From Shimia thalassica (GTDB taxonomy: Bacteria > Pseudomonadota > Alphaproteobacteria > Rhodobacterales > Rhodobacteraceae), in assembly GCF_001458215.1 (NCBI RefSeq), contig NZ_CYTW01000007.1, forward strand, positions 1 to 64,000: a stretch of DNA of 64,000 nucleotides, written 5' to 3'. A program made the position numbers and the translations under genes. Positions within the stretch are counted from its first letter, which is position 1. Every line of letters starts with the position of its first letter. The notes beneath the pieces were generated by a model, which was not told the DNA's origin, did not search any database, and was given only the letters and a program-made list of their open reading frames with translations. Shown one piece after another: positions 46,064 to 55,396 of the stretch.

Positions 46064-46576
46064 ATGCGCCTAAAGCGTATGTTCCTTTTTGGTATGGCCC
46101 TGACACTCGCTGCGTGCAGCGGGAACGATGGATTGCGCCATTTGAGCAAGCCGGGCGATGGCCCTGACGAGTTTCGTATTATCCCTGCTAAACCATTGGA
46201 ACAGCCAAAAGATCTGGCGGCGTTGCCTGCACCGACACCCGGTGGTGTGAACCGCACAGACCTTGATCCCATCGGCGACGCGGTTGCGGCGTTGGGCGGA
46301 TCTCGAAGCGCCGTGCACGGCACTGCCATCTCAAGCAGCGATGCGGCATTGGTAAACTATACCGGTCGTACCGGTCGCTCTGCTGATATTCGTCAGACTG
46401 TTGCCGCAGAAGACGCGGAATTCCGCCGCAAGCGTGGACGGTTCACGAATATCAAGATTGGCAAGCAGGACCGCTACAACGAAGTCTACGAAAAACACCA
46501 TCTGGGGCAGTATTCCGAACAGGGACGCTGGCGTCAGGCAGGTGCTCCAACACCGGCTTCTCCTCCAAATTACTGA
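46064..46576 (+). CDS. DUF3035 lipoprotein, BamF-type beta-barrel assembly subunit
   Basis: The 170-residue product has a lipobox (LTLAAC, Cys at about 18) and the DUF3035/BamF pattern: GPDEFRIIPAKPLEQPKDLAALPAPTPGG in two short blocks and RFTNIKIGKQDRYNEVY at the C-terminal side. BamF is known in Caulobacter as an alphaproteobacterial part of the BAM complex. Its position beside lspA and the M16 pair is common in Rhodobacterales. The start follows AGGAG. Confidence 0.8.
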   Translation: MRLKRMFLFGMALTLAACSGNDGLRHLSKPGDGPDEFRIIPAKPLEQPKDLAALPAPTPGGVNRTDLDPIGDAVAALGGSRSAVHGTAISSSDAALVNYTGRTGRSADIRQTVAAEDAEFRRKRGRFTNIKIGKQDRYNEVYEKHHLGQYSEQGRWRQAGAPTPASPPNY

Positions 46577-46669
46577 TAAACGTTTTTGTGACTTGAGGGT
46601 ATCCGCCCTTGAAGCGCCCTCATTCGGGCGTAACTATCACTTGTGAAAGATTTTCAGGGAGAGATCCTC

Positions 46670-48010
46670 ATGCCGCGCGTACTTATGGCTGCTGCACTGG
46701 TTGCGATTGCAGCGCTGCCCGCCAAGGCCAAAGAAATGGTGAGCACCTTTCAATTGGACAACGGAATGGATGTCGTGGTGGTTGAAGACCACCGCGCACC
46801 CGTTGTGATGCATATGGTCTGGTATCGCTCGGGGTCTGCCGACGAGACACCGGGCGTTTCGGGCGTGGCGCATTTCCTTGAGCATCTTTTGTTCAAAGGC
46901 ACTGATACACTTGAGCCGGGTGAGTTTTCCGCAACGGTGGCCGCCAATGGCGGGCGTGACAACGCCTTCACGAGTTATGACTATACGGCATACTTTCAGC
47001 GTGTCGCGGCGGACCGGCTTGAACTGATGATGCGGATGGAGAGTGATCGCATGGTCAACCTTCGCCTCGGAGAGGAAGAAATTCTGACCGAGCGCGACGT
47101 GATCATCGAAGAGCGCAACCAGCGCACGGAAAACAGCCCCGGCGCCCTGTTTCGGGAACAGTTGAACGCGGCGCAATATCTCAACCACAGGTACGGTGTG
47201 CCCATCATCGGGTGGCGTCATGAGATGGAAACGCTGTCGCTCGAAGATGCGCTGGCCTACTACAAAACCTTTTACGCCCCGAACAACGCAATCCTGGTGG
47301 TCGCAGGCGATGTGCAGCCTGACGAAGTGCTGGAGCTGGCCGAGAAATACTATGGCGTTTTGCCTGCAAACCCCGATTTGAAACCGCGCGAGCGCACGAT
47401 AGAACCGCCGCAGACCTCTGCGCGTCGCATGGTGTTTCATGACAAACGCGTCTCACAACCCTATGTGACGCGATCCTACCTTGCGCCGGAACGTGACCCC
47501 GGCGCGCAAGAAGGTGCGGCCGCTTTGACGATGCTGGCCGAGGTTCTGGGGGGCGGCACGACATCTGTCTTGGCTGAACAGCTGCAATTCGAGGACAAGA
47601 TCGCTGTCTATACGGGCGCGCATTACAGTGGGACATCTCTGGATAAGACGACCTTTGACCTAACCGTTGTTCCGGCTCACGGCACAAGCCTTCAGGAAGC
47701 CGAAGATGCAATGGATGCTGTCATTGCCGCGTTTTTTGAAACTGGTGTCGACGAAGAGCATCTTGAACGGATCAAGATGCAGCTGCGCGCCTCGCAGATT
47801 TATGCCCGTGACAATGTCGGCTCTTTGGCCAATCGGTACGGGCGCGCGTTGACATCGGGGTTGCGTGTCGAAGACGTACAGGCATGGCCCGACGTTCTTC
47901 AGGCCGTGACATCAGAGGATATCATGGAGGCCGCCCGCATGGTCTTTGACGACAAAAAGTCGGTCACGGGCTGGCTGCAAGGCGCCAAACAAACGGAGAT
48001 GAACCAATGA
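46670..48010 (+). CDS. M16-family zinc protease, catalytic subunit
   Basis: The start at 46670 follows GGGAGAG and gives a signal peptide ending near AKA-KE (about residue 20). The 446-residue product has the inverted zinc motif HFLEH (68-72), a distal Glu in ERDVIIEERNQR (about 145), and the two M16 half-domains. With the next gene it should form a heterodimer of active and inactive halves, as in related periplasmic M16 pairs. Peptide substrates in the periplasm are likely. The stop overlaps the next ATG (ATGA). Confidence 0.93.
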   Translation: MPRVLMAAALVAIAALPAKAKEMVSTFQLDNGMDVVVVEDHRAPVVMHMVWYRSGSADETPGVSGVAHFLEHLLFKGTDTLEPGEFSATVAANGGRDNAFTSYDYTAYFQRVAADRLELMMRMESDRMVNLRLGEEEILTERDVIIEERNQRTENSPGALFREQLNAAQYLNHRYGVPIIGWRHEMETLSLEDALAYYKTFYAPNNAILVVAGDVQPDEVLELAEKYYGVLPANPDLKPRERTIEPPQTSARRMVFHDKRVSQPYVTRSYLAPERDPGAQEGAAALTMLAEVLGGGTTSVLAEQLQFEDKIAVYTGAHYSGTSLDKTTFDLTVVPAHGTSLQEAEDAMDAVIAAFFETGVDEEHLERIKMQLRASQIYARDNVGSLANRYGRALTSGLRVEDVQAWPDVLQAVTSEDIMEAARMVFDDKKSVTGWLQGAKQTEMNQ

Positions 48011-49305
48011 AGAGATTTCTGTTTGCCGTCTTGATGGTTTTTGTGTCTCTGCCAGCGCGGGCAGATGTGGACATCAAGGAATTTAAGTCGCCAGGCGGGA
48101 TCAACGTTTGGCTGCTCGAAGAGCCGTCGATACCGATGGTCGCATTGGAGTTGCGTTTTCAGGGGGGCGCGTCCCTTGACGCAGAAGGCAAGCGCGGCGC
48201 AACCAATCTGATGGTGGGGCTGCTCGAAGAGGGCGCGGGCGATCTGGACTCGCAAGGGTTTGCCAAGGCCTCTGAAAGCCTTGCGGCGCGATACGGATAT
48301 GATGTGTCGGATGACACGGTCGCGATTTCGTCTGTGTTTCTTTCCGAAAACCGGGATGAAGCAATGGAATTGCTGCGCCTGTCCATCATCGAGCCCCGTT
48401 TTGACGAAGCCTCTCTCGAAAGGGTACGCGGACAGGTTTTGTCCGTTGTGCGTTCTGAAGAGACCGATCCGAACAAAATTGCCGGCAAGACATTCAAGGC
48501 TATTGCGTTTGGAGATCACCCTTACGGGTCTGGCCTGAATGGCACGCTCGAAAGCGTATCCTCCCTGACGCGGGACGATATCGTTGCAGCACATCAAGCG
48601 GCCCTTGCAAAGGACCGTATGGTTGTTTCGGTTGTCGGCGACGTCACAGCCGAAGAATTGGGCCCGATGCTTGATAACTTGCTGGGTGCATTGCCGGAAA
48701 AGGGCGCTCCTTTGCCGCCAAAAACAACGCCGAATTTGACGGGCGCGGTTGAGGTGGTCGAGTTTGACACGCCCCAATCCGTCGCCGTGTTTGGCCAGCT
48801 TGGGATCGAACGCGATGATGACGACTTTTTTGCAGCCTATCTTCTGAACACGATTTTGGGCGGCGGCGGCTTTGAAAGCCGCCTGATGGAAGAGGTGCGC
48901 GAAAAACGCGGGCTGACCTATGGCGTGTATTCCTATCTCGTGCCCAAAGACCTCGCGGCCTTGTACATGGGCAGTGTGGCGTCAGCGAATGATCGCATTG
49001 GCGAAGCGGTGCAGGTCATTCAGGACGAATGGGCACGCATGGCCAATGACGGTGTTACCCTGGACGAGTTGAACAAGGCCAAAGCGCTTTTGACAGGGGC
49101 GTACCCCCTGCGGTTTGATGGCAATGGTGCGATTGCCGAGATTATGGTCGGGATGCAGGTTCAGGGGCTTCCGATCGATTATATCAAGACCCGCAATGAC
49201 AAGGTGAATGCCGTTACTCTGGATGAGATCAACCGCGTCGCGAGCGAGCTTTTGAAGCCTGACGCATTGCAGTTCGTGATCGTTGGAAAACCCGAAGGCG
49301 TTTAA
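48007..49305 (+). CDS. M16-family protease-like protein, non-catalytic partner
   Basis: The 432-residue protein has a signal peptide (to about ARA-DV, residue 20) and the M16 fold, but the zinc motif is replaced by LMVGLLEEG, so it lacks metal ligands. It keeps the C-terminal LMEEVREKRGLTYGVYSYL element that binds substrate in active pairs. The overlapping ATGA start with the catalytic gene supports stoichiometric production. A heterodimer is the most likely arrangement. Confidence 0.93.
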   Translation: MKRFLFAVLMVFVSLPARADVDIKEFKSPGGINVWLLEEPSIPMVALELRFQGGASLDAEGKRGATNLMVGLLEEGAGDLDSQGFAKASESLAARYGYDVSDDTVAISSVFLSENRDEAMELLRLSIIEPRFDEASLERVRGQVLSVVRSEETDPNKIAGKTFKAIAFGDHPYGSGLNGTLESVSSLTRDDIVAAHQAALAKDRMVVSVVGDVTAEELGPMLDNLLGALPEKGAPLPPKTTPNLTGAVEVVEFDTPQSVAVFGQLGIERDDDDFFAAYLLNTILGGGGFESRLMEEVREKRGLTYGVYSYLVPKDLAALYMGSVASANDRIGEAVQVIQDEWARMANDGVTLDELNKAKALLTGAYPLRFDGNGAIAEIMVGMQVQGLPIDYIKTRNDKVNAVTLDEINRVASELLKPDALQFVIVGKPEGV

Positions 49306-49407
49306 CCTTTCAGCGCCATTCATTGCGGCCTGCAAAGTGGTGCGCGCCGGTCTTGTGTTTCGGCCAAGGGGCTGATTTACCTTTCCCCGTTAACGAGGGG
49401 AATTGGA

Positions 49408-50463
49408 ATGACTCATCTTTGGGTTCGGGCCGAACAACGGCAAAACGAAGAGCGTGTCGGGATAACGCCGGAAGGTGCAAAGGCGCTGATTGACAACGGC
49501 ATTCGTGTGACCGTCGAAGAAAGCTCGGTGCGCGCGATACCAATCGACGGCTATCGTGAAGCCGGATGTGAAATTGCGCAAGAAAACAGCTGGCCGCAAG
49601 CACCGCTCGACGCGATCATTTTTGGACTAAAGGAACTGCCGGAAGATGGCAGCGCCCTGCCTCATCGACACATCATGTTTGGACATGCGTTCAAAGGGCA
49701 GCATTCGGGTGTGGCACTGCTCAAACGGTTCAAGGCAGGTAGCGGAACGCTTTATGACCTCGAGTATCTGGTTGATGAAACCGGGCGTCGCGTCGCGGCG
49801 TTTGGCTATTGGGCCGGATACGCAGGCGCAGCGGTGACCCTGAAGACGTGGATCGCCCAGAAGAAGGGCGGTATTTGTGGCCCGGTTGGCGTCTATGGCA
49901 GCAAGGACGATTTGCTGGATGATCTGGGCACGGATCTGGACACCCTGACCGATGATTTACCCGAAGCCATCGTCATTGGCGCCTTGGGACGTGTTGGAAC
50001 TGGTGCGGCGGATCTTCTCGAAACACTGGGTGTCATGGTGACCAAGTGGGATATCGCTGAGACCAGCAGTGGCGGACCGTTCCCCGAAATTCTGCAACAT
50101 GATATCTTCATGAACTGTATTCTAGCCCGTCCCGGAACGCCCGTTTTTGTTCCGGCCGAGGCGAAAGCTGCCGAAAGAAATCTGACAGCGATTGGTGATG
50201 TCGCGTGTGATCCGGACAGTGATTATAACCCTGTTCCTGTCTACAACGAAGCGACCACATGGGAGGCTCCAGCCCTTCGCGTTCATGACGCACCCGTGCT
50301 GGATGTGATGGCGATTGATAACCTGCCTTCAATGTTGCCGGTCGAGTCGTCTCAGGATTATGCAGAGCAGCTTTTGCCCACGCTGATGAAGCTGGGCGAT
50401 CTGGCAGACGGCGTTTGGACGCGCGCAGAAGCCGACTTTAACGAACATAGCAAAGACCTTTAA
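49408..50463 (+). CDS. Saccharopine dehydrogenase, lysine-forming type (LYS1-like)
   Basis: The 351-residue protein resembles fungal-type NAD+ saccharopine dehydrogenase. The N-terminal half shows VRAEQRQNEERVGITPEGAK and FGHAFKGQHSG; the nucleotide part follows with IVIGALGRVGTGAADLLETLGV and WDIAETSSGGPF. The usual role is saccharopine to lysine plus 2-oxoglutarate, or the reverse in lysine breakdown. An AGGGGAAT site precedes the ATG. The next gene, 10 nt on, encodes the second half-reaction, so the pair would link lysine and 2-aminoadipate semialdehyde. Confidence 0.85.
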   Translation: MTHLWVRAEQRQNEERVGITPEGAKALIDNGIRVTVEESSVRAIPIDGYREAGCEIAQENSWPQAPLDAIIFGLKELPEDGSALPHRHIMFGHAFKGQHSGVALLKRFKAGSGTLYDLEYLVDETGRRVAAFGYWAGYAGAAVTLKTWIAQKKGGICGPVGVYGSKDDLLDDLGTDLDTLTDDLPEAIVIGALGRVGTGAADLLETLGVMVTKWDIAETSSGGPFPEILQHDIFMNCILARPGTPVFVPAEAKAAERNLTAIGDVACDPDSDYNPVPVYNEATTWEAPALRVHDAPVLDVMAIDNLPSMLPVESSQDYAEQLLPTLMKLGDLADGVWTRAEADFNEHSKDL

Positions 50464-50473
50464 GGAGGCGAAC

Positions 50474-51616
50474 ATGACGATCCATTGGTGTGGCACTGGC
50501 CTTTCGGCCATTCCCGGTTTGCGCCGCCTGATTGAGGCTGGCCAGGATGTTGTTGTCTGGAACCGGACAATTGAAAAGGCTGAAGAGGCCGTCGGTGACA
50601 TCACCGACAAGATCAAGGCATTCGAGATTGACGCTCTGCGCGCCGAGGTCGCTGCAGGGGATGTGGTTGTTTCGATGCTGCCCGGTGATTGGCATGTTCC
50701 TGTTGCTGAACTATGCATCGAAAAAGGCGCGAACTTTGTTTCATCGTCTTATATCGCCCCAGAGATGCGCGCGCTTGACGACAAAGCACGCGCCGCAGGC
50801 GTTGCTTTGGTCAATGAGGTTGGTCTTGATCCGGGCATCGACCATCTTATGGCCCATCGTTTGGTCGCAGATTACAAAGCGTCTGATGCATATGATGCGG
50901 GCAACACGTTGTCGTTTATTTCGTATTGCGGCGGCATTCCCAAGATCCCCAACCCCTTCCGTTACAAGTTCAGCTGGTCGCCGCTTGGGGTTCTCAAGGC
51001 ATTAAGATCGCCTTCTCGTTCGATCCGGGACCATGCACCTCTGGATGTTGCGCGTCCTTGGGATGCGATTTCCAGCTATCAGGCGCCGTTGGCCAAACCT
51101 GAAAGCTTTGAAGTTTACCCAAATCGCGATTCATTGCCCTTTATGCAAGACTATCACTTCGATGAGAATTGGACGGTGAAAGAGTTTGTGCGCGGCACGT
51201 TGCGTTTGAACGGTTGGGCCGAAGCATGGGACGGCGTCTTCAAAGAAATCGAAACTTTGGCAGGCCCCGAAGGGGATGCGCGTCTGAAAGAGATGTCTGA
51301 CCAGTTCTGGGACGAAAACGCCTATGACGAAGGTGAGCCGGATCGCGTTGTTTTGTGTGTTGGTCTGAAAGCGGAAAAAGACGGGTCCGAGGTCTGGCAT
51401 AAAACCTATGTCATGGATGCTTGGGGCGATGATCGCGGCACGGCGATGGCGCGCTTGGTTTCCGTGCCAGTCTCTTTGGCCGTAGAAGCCGTCATGAATA
51501 AGGAAATTGCGGCCGGCGTACATGCCGCGCCAAGTGATCCCAAATTGTTCACCCGTTGGCTGGATGAAATCGGGACCCTTGCGCAGCACCTTGAGGTGGT
51601 TGATCACACCGCGTGA
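50474..51616 (+). CDS. Saccharopine dehydrogenase, glutamate-forming type (LYS9-like)
   Basis: The start follows an AAGGAGG site. The 380-residue product has an N-terminal Rossmann region (HWCGTGLSAIPGLRRLI, VVWNRTIEKAEEAV, VVVSMLPGDWHVP) and the saccharopine-dehydrogenase C-terminal domain (VNEVGLDPGIDHLMAHRL, FISYCGGIPKIPNPFRYKFSW). It would interconvert saccharopine with glutamate and 2-aminoadipate 6-semialdehyde using NAD(P). It forms a two-gene operon with the LYS1-like gene and is closed by a terminator, so the pathway is probably a local module. Confidence 0.88.
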   Translation: MTIHWCGTGLSAIPGLRRLIEAGQDVVVWNRTIEKAEEAVGDITDKIKAFEIDALRAEVAAGDVVVSMLPGDWHVPVAELCIEKGANFVSSSYIAPEMRALDDKARAAGVALVNEVGLDPGIDHLMAHRLVADYKASDAYDAGNTLSFISYCGGIPKIPNPFRYKFSWSPLGVLKALRSPSRSIRDHAPLDVARPWDAISSYQAPLAKPESFEVYPNRDSLPFMQDYHFDENWTVKEFVRGTLRLNGWAEAWDGVFKEIETLAGPEGDARLKEMSDQFWDENAYDEGEPDRVVLCVGLKAEKDGSEVWHKTYVMDAWGDDRGTAMARLVSVPVSLAVEAVMNKEIAAGVHAAPSDPKLFTRWLDEIGTLAQHLEVVDHTA

Positions 51617-51636
51617 TTTTTGAACCGCTAAAAAAG

Positions 51637-51667
51637 AAGGCCGTGTAGATTGCGCGGCCTTTTTTTG
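51637..51667 (+). terminator. Rho-independent terminator of the saccharopine operon
   Basis: AAGGCCG pairs with CGGCCTT (extended by a G-T and G-C pair) around a loop of 7 nt, followed by six or more T. Confidence 0.9.
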
Positions 51668-51754
51668 TTGTGCGGCGCATTTTTGCACAGGATTTTGTGA
51701 TCTTGGAAAATCGGGTTAGGGTTGTGTCGGCTTTCAACTGACCGGAGACACACG

Positions 51755-53665
51755 ATGATCATTACAAAGTACTCAATGTCCGCACTGGTCCTGCTGGCGG
51801 TGTCTGCAACGGCAGGTTCATCGCAGAATGTACAAGATGTGCTACCCAGCAAAGAAGACGTTGGCACCGTATTTCAATCCGACCATTTCTCACCCTATGC
51901 CGGACGCAGTTTTCCGACACAGGTGCTCTGGGGGGACACGCACCTTCACACTATGGTTTCGGTAGATGCCGGAACCATGACGCGGATGACGCAGGAACAG
52001 GCGTTTCGTTTCGCACGTGGCGAAGAGGTGACGACCACGCATGGTCTTCGAGCCAAACTGGACCGACCCTTGGATTTTCTTGTCGTGGCAGATCATTCCG
52101 AAATGTACGGACTTATGCCCCAACTGCTGAGCGGTGATCCGAGCATTCTTTCCACAGATATCGGGCGAAGGTGGTACGATGCGCTGACCAGTGGTGATGA
52201 AACGGTTGTCTTTAATACAGCGATGGAAATTGTTGCGTCTTTGTCAGGGGATGTAGCCCCGATCGACAGCCCCAAAGCCATCAAATCAGCGTGGCATGAT
52301 TATACCGAACTGGCCGAACGGTTTAATGATCCGGGCCGGTTTACTGCCCTGATCGGATATGAATGGACCTCGGAAGGGGGCGACAACATCCACCGTAACG
52401 TCATTTTCCGAGACAACGCGTCTTATGCAAATCAGGTGGTGCCGTTTTCACAATTTGACAGCAAAAATCCCGAAGACCTGTGGCGTCATCTGGCGGATTT
52501 CGAGAAGCGCACAGGGGGCGATGTTCTGGCCATTCCACATAACGGAAACCTGTCTAACGGCCGGTTGTTCTCGGACAAAAATTTCGATGGAACCCCTCTG
52601 ACCGCAGAGCTTGCAGCACTTCGGGCGGAATTCGAACCGGTCATTGAAACAACGCAAATCAAAGGCGACAGCGAAGCACACCCTTTCCTGAGTCCGGACG
52701 ATGAATTTGCAGATTTTGACACGTGGGACGCGTCCAACCTTAACGGGACCGAAGCCAAAACGCAGGATATGCTTGAGTTCGAGTATTCTCGCGAAGCCTT
52801 TAAAATCGGTCTGCGTCTTGAAAAAGAGCTGGGCGTGAACCCGTTCAAGGTTGGTCAGATTGGCTCAACCGATGCCCATACAGGCATGGCTGCGGTCGGT
52901 GAGGACAACTTCTTTGGCAAGCATTCCGGTGTTGAACCCGAGCCAAACCGGTGGCAACACCTTGTGATCGAAGCACCTGATCCAGAGTTTTCGATTTACG
53001 GCTGGCAACAAGCATCCGGTGGCTATGCTGGTGTCTGGGCCACGGAAAACACCCGCGAAGCGATTTTTGATGCCTTTGAGCGTCGCGAAGTCTATGCGAC
53101 TACGGGATCGCGCATGATGGTACGCCTTTTCGGGGGATGGGATTTCTCGGAGGCCGATGCCCTGTCACGCCTGCCTGCCGACATCGGATATGCCAAAGGC
53201 GTGCCCATGGGGGGCGATCTGAAATCCGCGCCTGACGGCAAGGCACCGACCTTTCTGTTTGCAGCGTTGAAAGATCCCTACAGCGGAAACCTTGACCGGA
53301 TCCAGATCATCAAAGGCTGGTTGAACGAAGACGGAACAACCTCGGAAAAAGTATATGACGTGGCCTGGAGTGGGGATCGCGCAAAAGGCGCGGACGGGAA
53401 AGTGCCCTCGGTCGGCAACACCGTTGATGTTGCAAACGCAACATGGACCAACACAATCGGGGCGCCGGAATTGATCGGGGTCTGGACCGATCCGGAATTC
53501 GATCCCGCGCTCAAGGCGGTCTACTATGCGCGGGTGATCGAAATCCCGACTCCACGCTGGACCGCGTACGAAGCCTATCGTTTCCAGGTCGAGATGTCGG
53601 ATGAAGTGCCCATGACCACGACCGAGCGCGCATATACGTCGCCTATCTGGTACACGCCCGGATAA
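51755..53665 (+). CDS. DUF3604 domain secreted protein
   Basis: The start at 51755 follows CCGGAGAC and gives a signal peptide. The 636-residue protein has the DUF3604 pattern: GDTHLHTMVSVDAGTM near residue 60, VVADHSEMYGLMPQL, IGYEWTSEGGDNIHRNVIF, AIPHNGNLSNGRLF, GSTDAHTGMAAVGEDNFF and the closing YTSPIWYTPG. The many His/Asp motifs resemble the PHP-type metallohydrolase site, so a secreted metal-dependent phosphoesterase is plausible. It is monocistronic, with a hairpin after the stop. Confidence 0.85.
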   Translation: MIITKYSMSALVLLAVSATAGSSQNVQDVLPSKEDVGTVFQSDHFSPYAGRSFPTQVLWGDTHLHTMVSVDAGTMTRMTQEQAFRFARGEEVTTTHGLRAKLDRPLDFLVVADHSEMYGLMPQLLSGDPSILSTDIGRRWYDALTSGDETVVFNTAMEIVASLSGDVAPIDSPKAIKSAWHDYTELAERFNDPGRFTALIGYEWTSEGGDNIHRNVIFRDNASYANQVVPFSQFDSKNPEDLWRHLADFEKRTGGDVLAIPHNGNLSNGRLFSDKNFDGTPLTAELAALRAEFEPVIETTQIKGDSEAHPFLSPDDEFADFDTWDASNLNGTEAKTQDMLEFEYSREAFKIGLRLEKELGVNPFKVGQIGSTDAHTGMAAVGEDNFFGKHSGVEPEPNRWQHLVIEAPDPEFSIYGWQQASGGYAGVWATENTREAIFDAFERREVYATTGSRMMVRLFGGWDFSEADALSRLPADIGYAKGVPMGGDLKSAPDGKAPTFLFAALKDPYSGNLDRIQIIKGWLNEDGTTSEKVYDVAWSGDRAKGADGKVPSVGNTVDVANATWTNTIGAPELIGVWTDPEFDPALKAVYYARVIEIPTPRWTAYEAYRFQVEMSDEVPMTTTERAYTSPIWYTPG

Positions 53666-53677
53666 ACCGGAACCACG

Positions 53678-53705
53678 CAGGGCTGCGATTGACATCGTAG
53701 CCCTG
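53678..53705. terminator. Hairpin between convergent DUF3604 and DUF3775 genes
   Basis: CAGGGCTGCGAT pairs with ATCGTAGCCCTG (12 bp, one G-T) around TGAC. There is no T-tract on either side, so it may stop transcription weakly or only stabilise mRNA ends. Confidence 0.45.
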
Positions 53706-53722
53706 TGAAACAGGTTGTTGGC

Positions 53723-54049
53723 TTAGCCGCCGCGCACCAGCTCGTCTTCTTCACCGCTGAGTGAAATCCCGAGCTCTTCCATGCCGTTTTCCAAATGGTC
53801 GGACATGTGTGGCGACCCCAGCAGATAGTCTGCTGTTGGTGCAGTCGCTTCAATCTTGGCGGTGTTGATCGCTTCCTGAAGCTCTTCCGCAGCAAAACTC
53901 TCGCGGCCAATCCACATAATGGCGACCAGACTTGCCTGTTCATCTTCGTTCAAGCGTTCAATGAATGCGCGAAGTTCGCCTTCGGCCCGGTTCAACTCTC
54001 GTGCCATCAGCACAACCTGCGCCACTTTCCATGGGGTAATCTCAAGCAT
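53723..54049 (-). CDS. DUF3775 domain protein
   Basis: The 108-residue helical protein matches the DUF3775 pattern: DEQASLVAIMWIGRESF, EELQEAINTAKIEA and TADYLLGSPHMSDHLENGMEELG. The family is uncharacterised and common in alphaproteobacteria. The conserved MWIGR and LL-SPH motifs suggest a binding role, but none is known. It lies alone on the minus strand, 133 nt upstream of the end of rmuC. Confidence 0.85.
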   Translation of the reverse strand: MLEITPWKVAQVVLMARELNRAEGELRAFIERLNEDEQASLVAIMWIGRESFAAEELQEAINTAKIEATAPTADYLLGSPHMSDHLENGMEELGISLSGEEDELVRGG

Positions 54050-54182
54050 GCTGATCCTCCGTTCGCCGTTACATAAGCATTACGCAGGATATTATGCGCA
54101 CCGTCCTTGATCTCTCTCAAGCTAATTTGAAACAGAACGTGCCTTGATGACGCGACTCAGTCTGTGCTGTTTTGCCCGAGAC

Positions 54183-55340
54183 CTAGGTTTTGGGCCGAAC
54201 GAGAGGCACGGTGTTGTCGGTTTCCGGAGCCAGTTCCTCGAAGTCAAAGTTATCAAGGCGTCTTGCCCTACGGCCCGCTTTTTCAGAGCTGATTTTGATT
54301 TCCGAGATGTCTTTTGCAGCTTGCCCAAAATGGCGGTCAAGGTTTTCAACACGTGTGCCCAAGCGTTCCATATCCGCATAGAGCAACCCAAGCTCGCGCC
54401 GGATTGCACCGGCTTGCTCTCTCATGCGTGCATCCTTGAGGATGGCCCGCATGGTGTTGAGCGTGGCCATGCATGTGGTGGGTGATACGATCCAGACCCG
54501 TGCCGCAAAACCTTCGCGGACCAGTTCAGGGAAGTTGGCGTGCAGTTCGGCATAAACGGCCTCTGAGGGCAGAAACATCAAGGCGCCGTCAGCGGTCTCG
54601 CCCTCAAGGATATACTTGGCTGAAATTGCCTTGATGTGGGTGCGCACACTGGTGCGCAACATACGTGCCGCATCATTCAACTGTTGCTGGGTTTGGGCAT
54701 TGCGCAGGGCTTCATAGGCCTCAAGCGGGAATTTTGAGTCTATTACAATCGGGCCGGGCGGGTTTGGCAGGTGGATCAAACAATCCGCACGCTTCCCGTT
54801 TGAGAGCGTATGTTGAAGCGCATAGCTGTCTTTCGGAAGCGCCTTGCCCACAATATCATTGAGCTGGATTTCACCGAACGCGCCGCGGGTTTGTTTGTTC
54901 GATAGAATGTCTTGAAGAGACAGGACGTCTCCGGACAGTTTGGTGATGTTTTCCTGCGCTTTGTCGATGGTCTTGAGCCGCTCTTGCAGCTCGCCCAGTG
55001 AATGCGCCGTTCGGCGTGATGATCCCTGCAGGTTTTCGTTCATTTGTTGACCGACCTGGGCCAAACGTTTTTCCATATGTTGCAACAGGTTTGCCTGCGC
55101 CGCAGCTTGGGTTTCGGCCACGTTGGTAAGACCACCGGCAAGCTGTTGCTGGCCTGCGGACAGCGATTCGACCCGCTGCCCCAATGCGCCGATCTGATGG
55201 GCCAGAGGCTCTGCCATTTGCGCGGAACGGCCAGCGGCCCGTACTGTCATCATGAGCAGTATTATGACAAACAGCGCGATTGCGCCCGCTCCAAGTTCGA
55301 CTGGACCTAACGTATATTCACCGATCGTGACCATATTCAT
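54183..55340 (-). CDS. rmuC: DNA recombination protein RmuC
   Basis: The 385-residue protein has an N-terminal membrane helix (about 14-35), a coiled-coil region (about 45-155) with repeated Gln/Glu heptads, and the RmuC nuclease-like domain (about 160-370): KQTRGAFGEIQLNDIV, SNGKRADCLIHLP, IVIDSKFPLEAYEAL and ALMFLPSEAVYAEL. The Asp/Lys pair in DSK is part of the PD-(D/E)XK-like core. RmuC limits DNA inversion at short repeats in E. coli. It lies next to mutL, so two DNA-stability genes are adjacent here. Confidence 0.95.
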   Translation of the reverse strand: MNMVTIGEYTLGPVELGAGAIALFVIILLMMTVRAAGRSAQMAEPLAHQIGALGQRVESLSAGQQQLAGGLTNVAETQAAAQANLLQHMEKRLAQVGQQMNENLQGSSRRTAHSLGELQERLKTIDKAQENITKLSGDVLSLQDILSNKQTRGAFGEIQLNDIVGKALPKDSYALQHTLSNGKRADCLIHLPNPPGPIVIDSKFPLEAYEALRNAQTQQQLNDAARMLRTSVRTHIKAISAKYILEGETADGALMFLPSEAVYAELHANFPELVREGFAARVWIVSPTTCMATLNTMRAILKDARMREQAGAIRRELGLLYADMERLGTRVENLDRHFGQAAKDISEIKISSEKAGRRARRLDNFDFEELAPETDNTVPLVRPKT

Positions 55341-55396
55341 GCCCCCGAAAGCTGGGGGTCCCTGCTGTGAAACTCAATAATGTCCGGTTGGAACAC

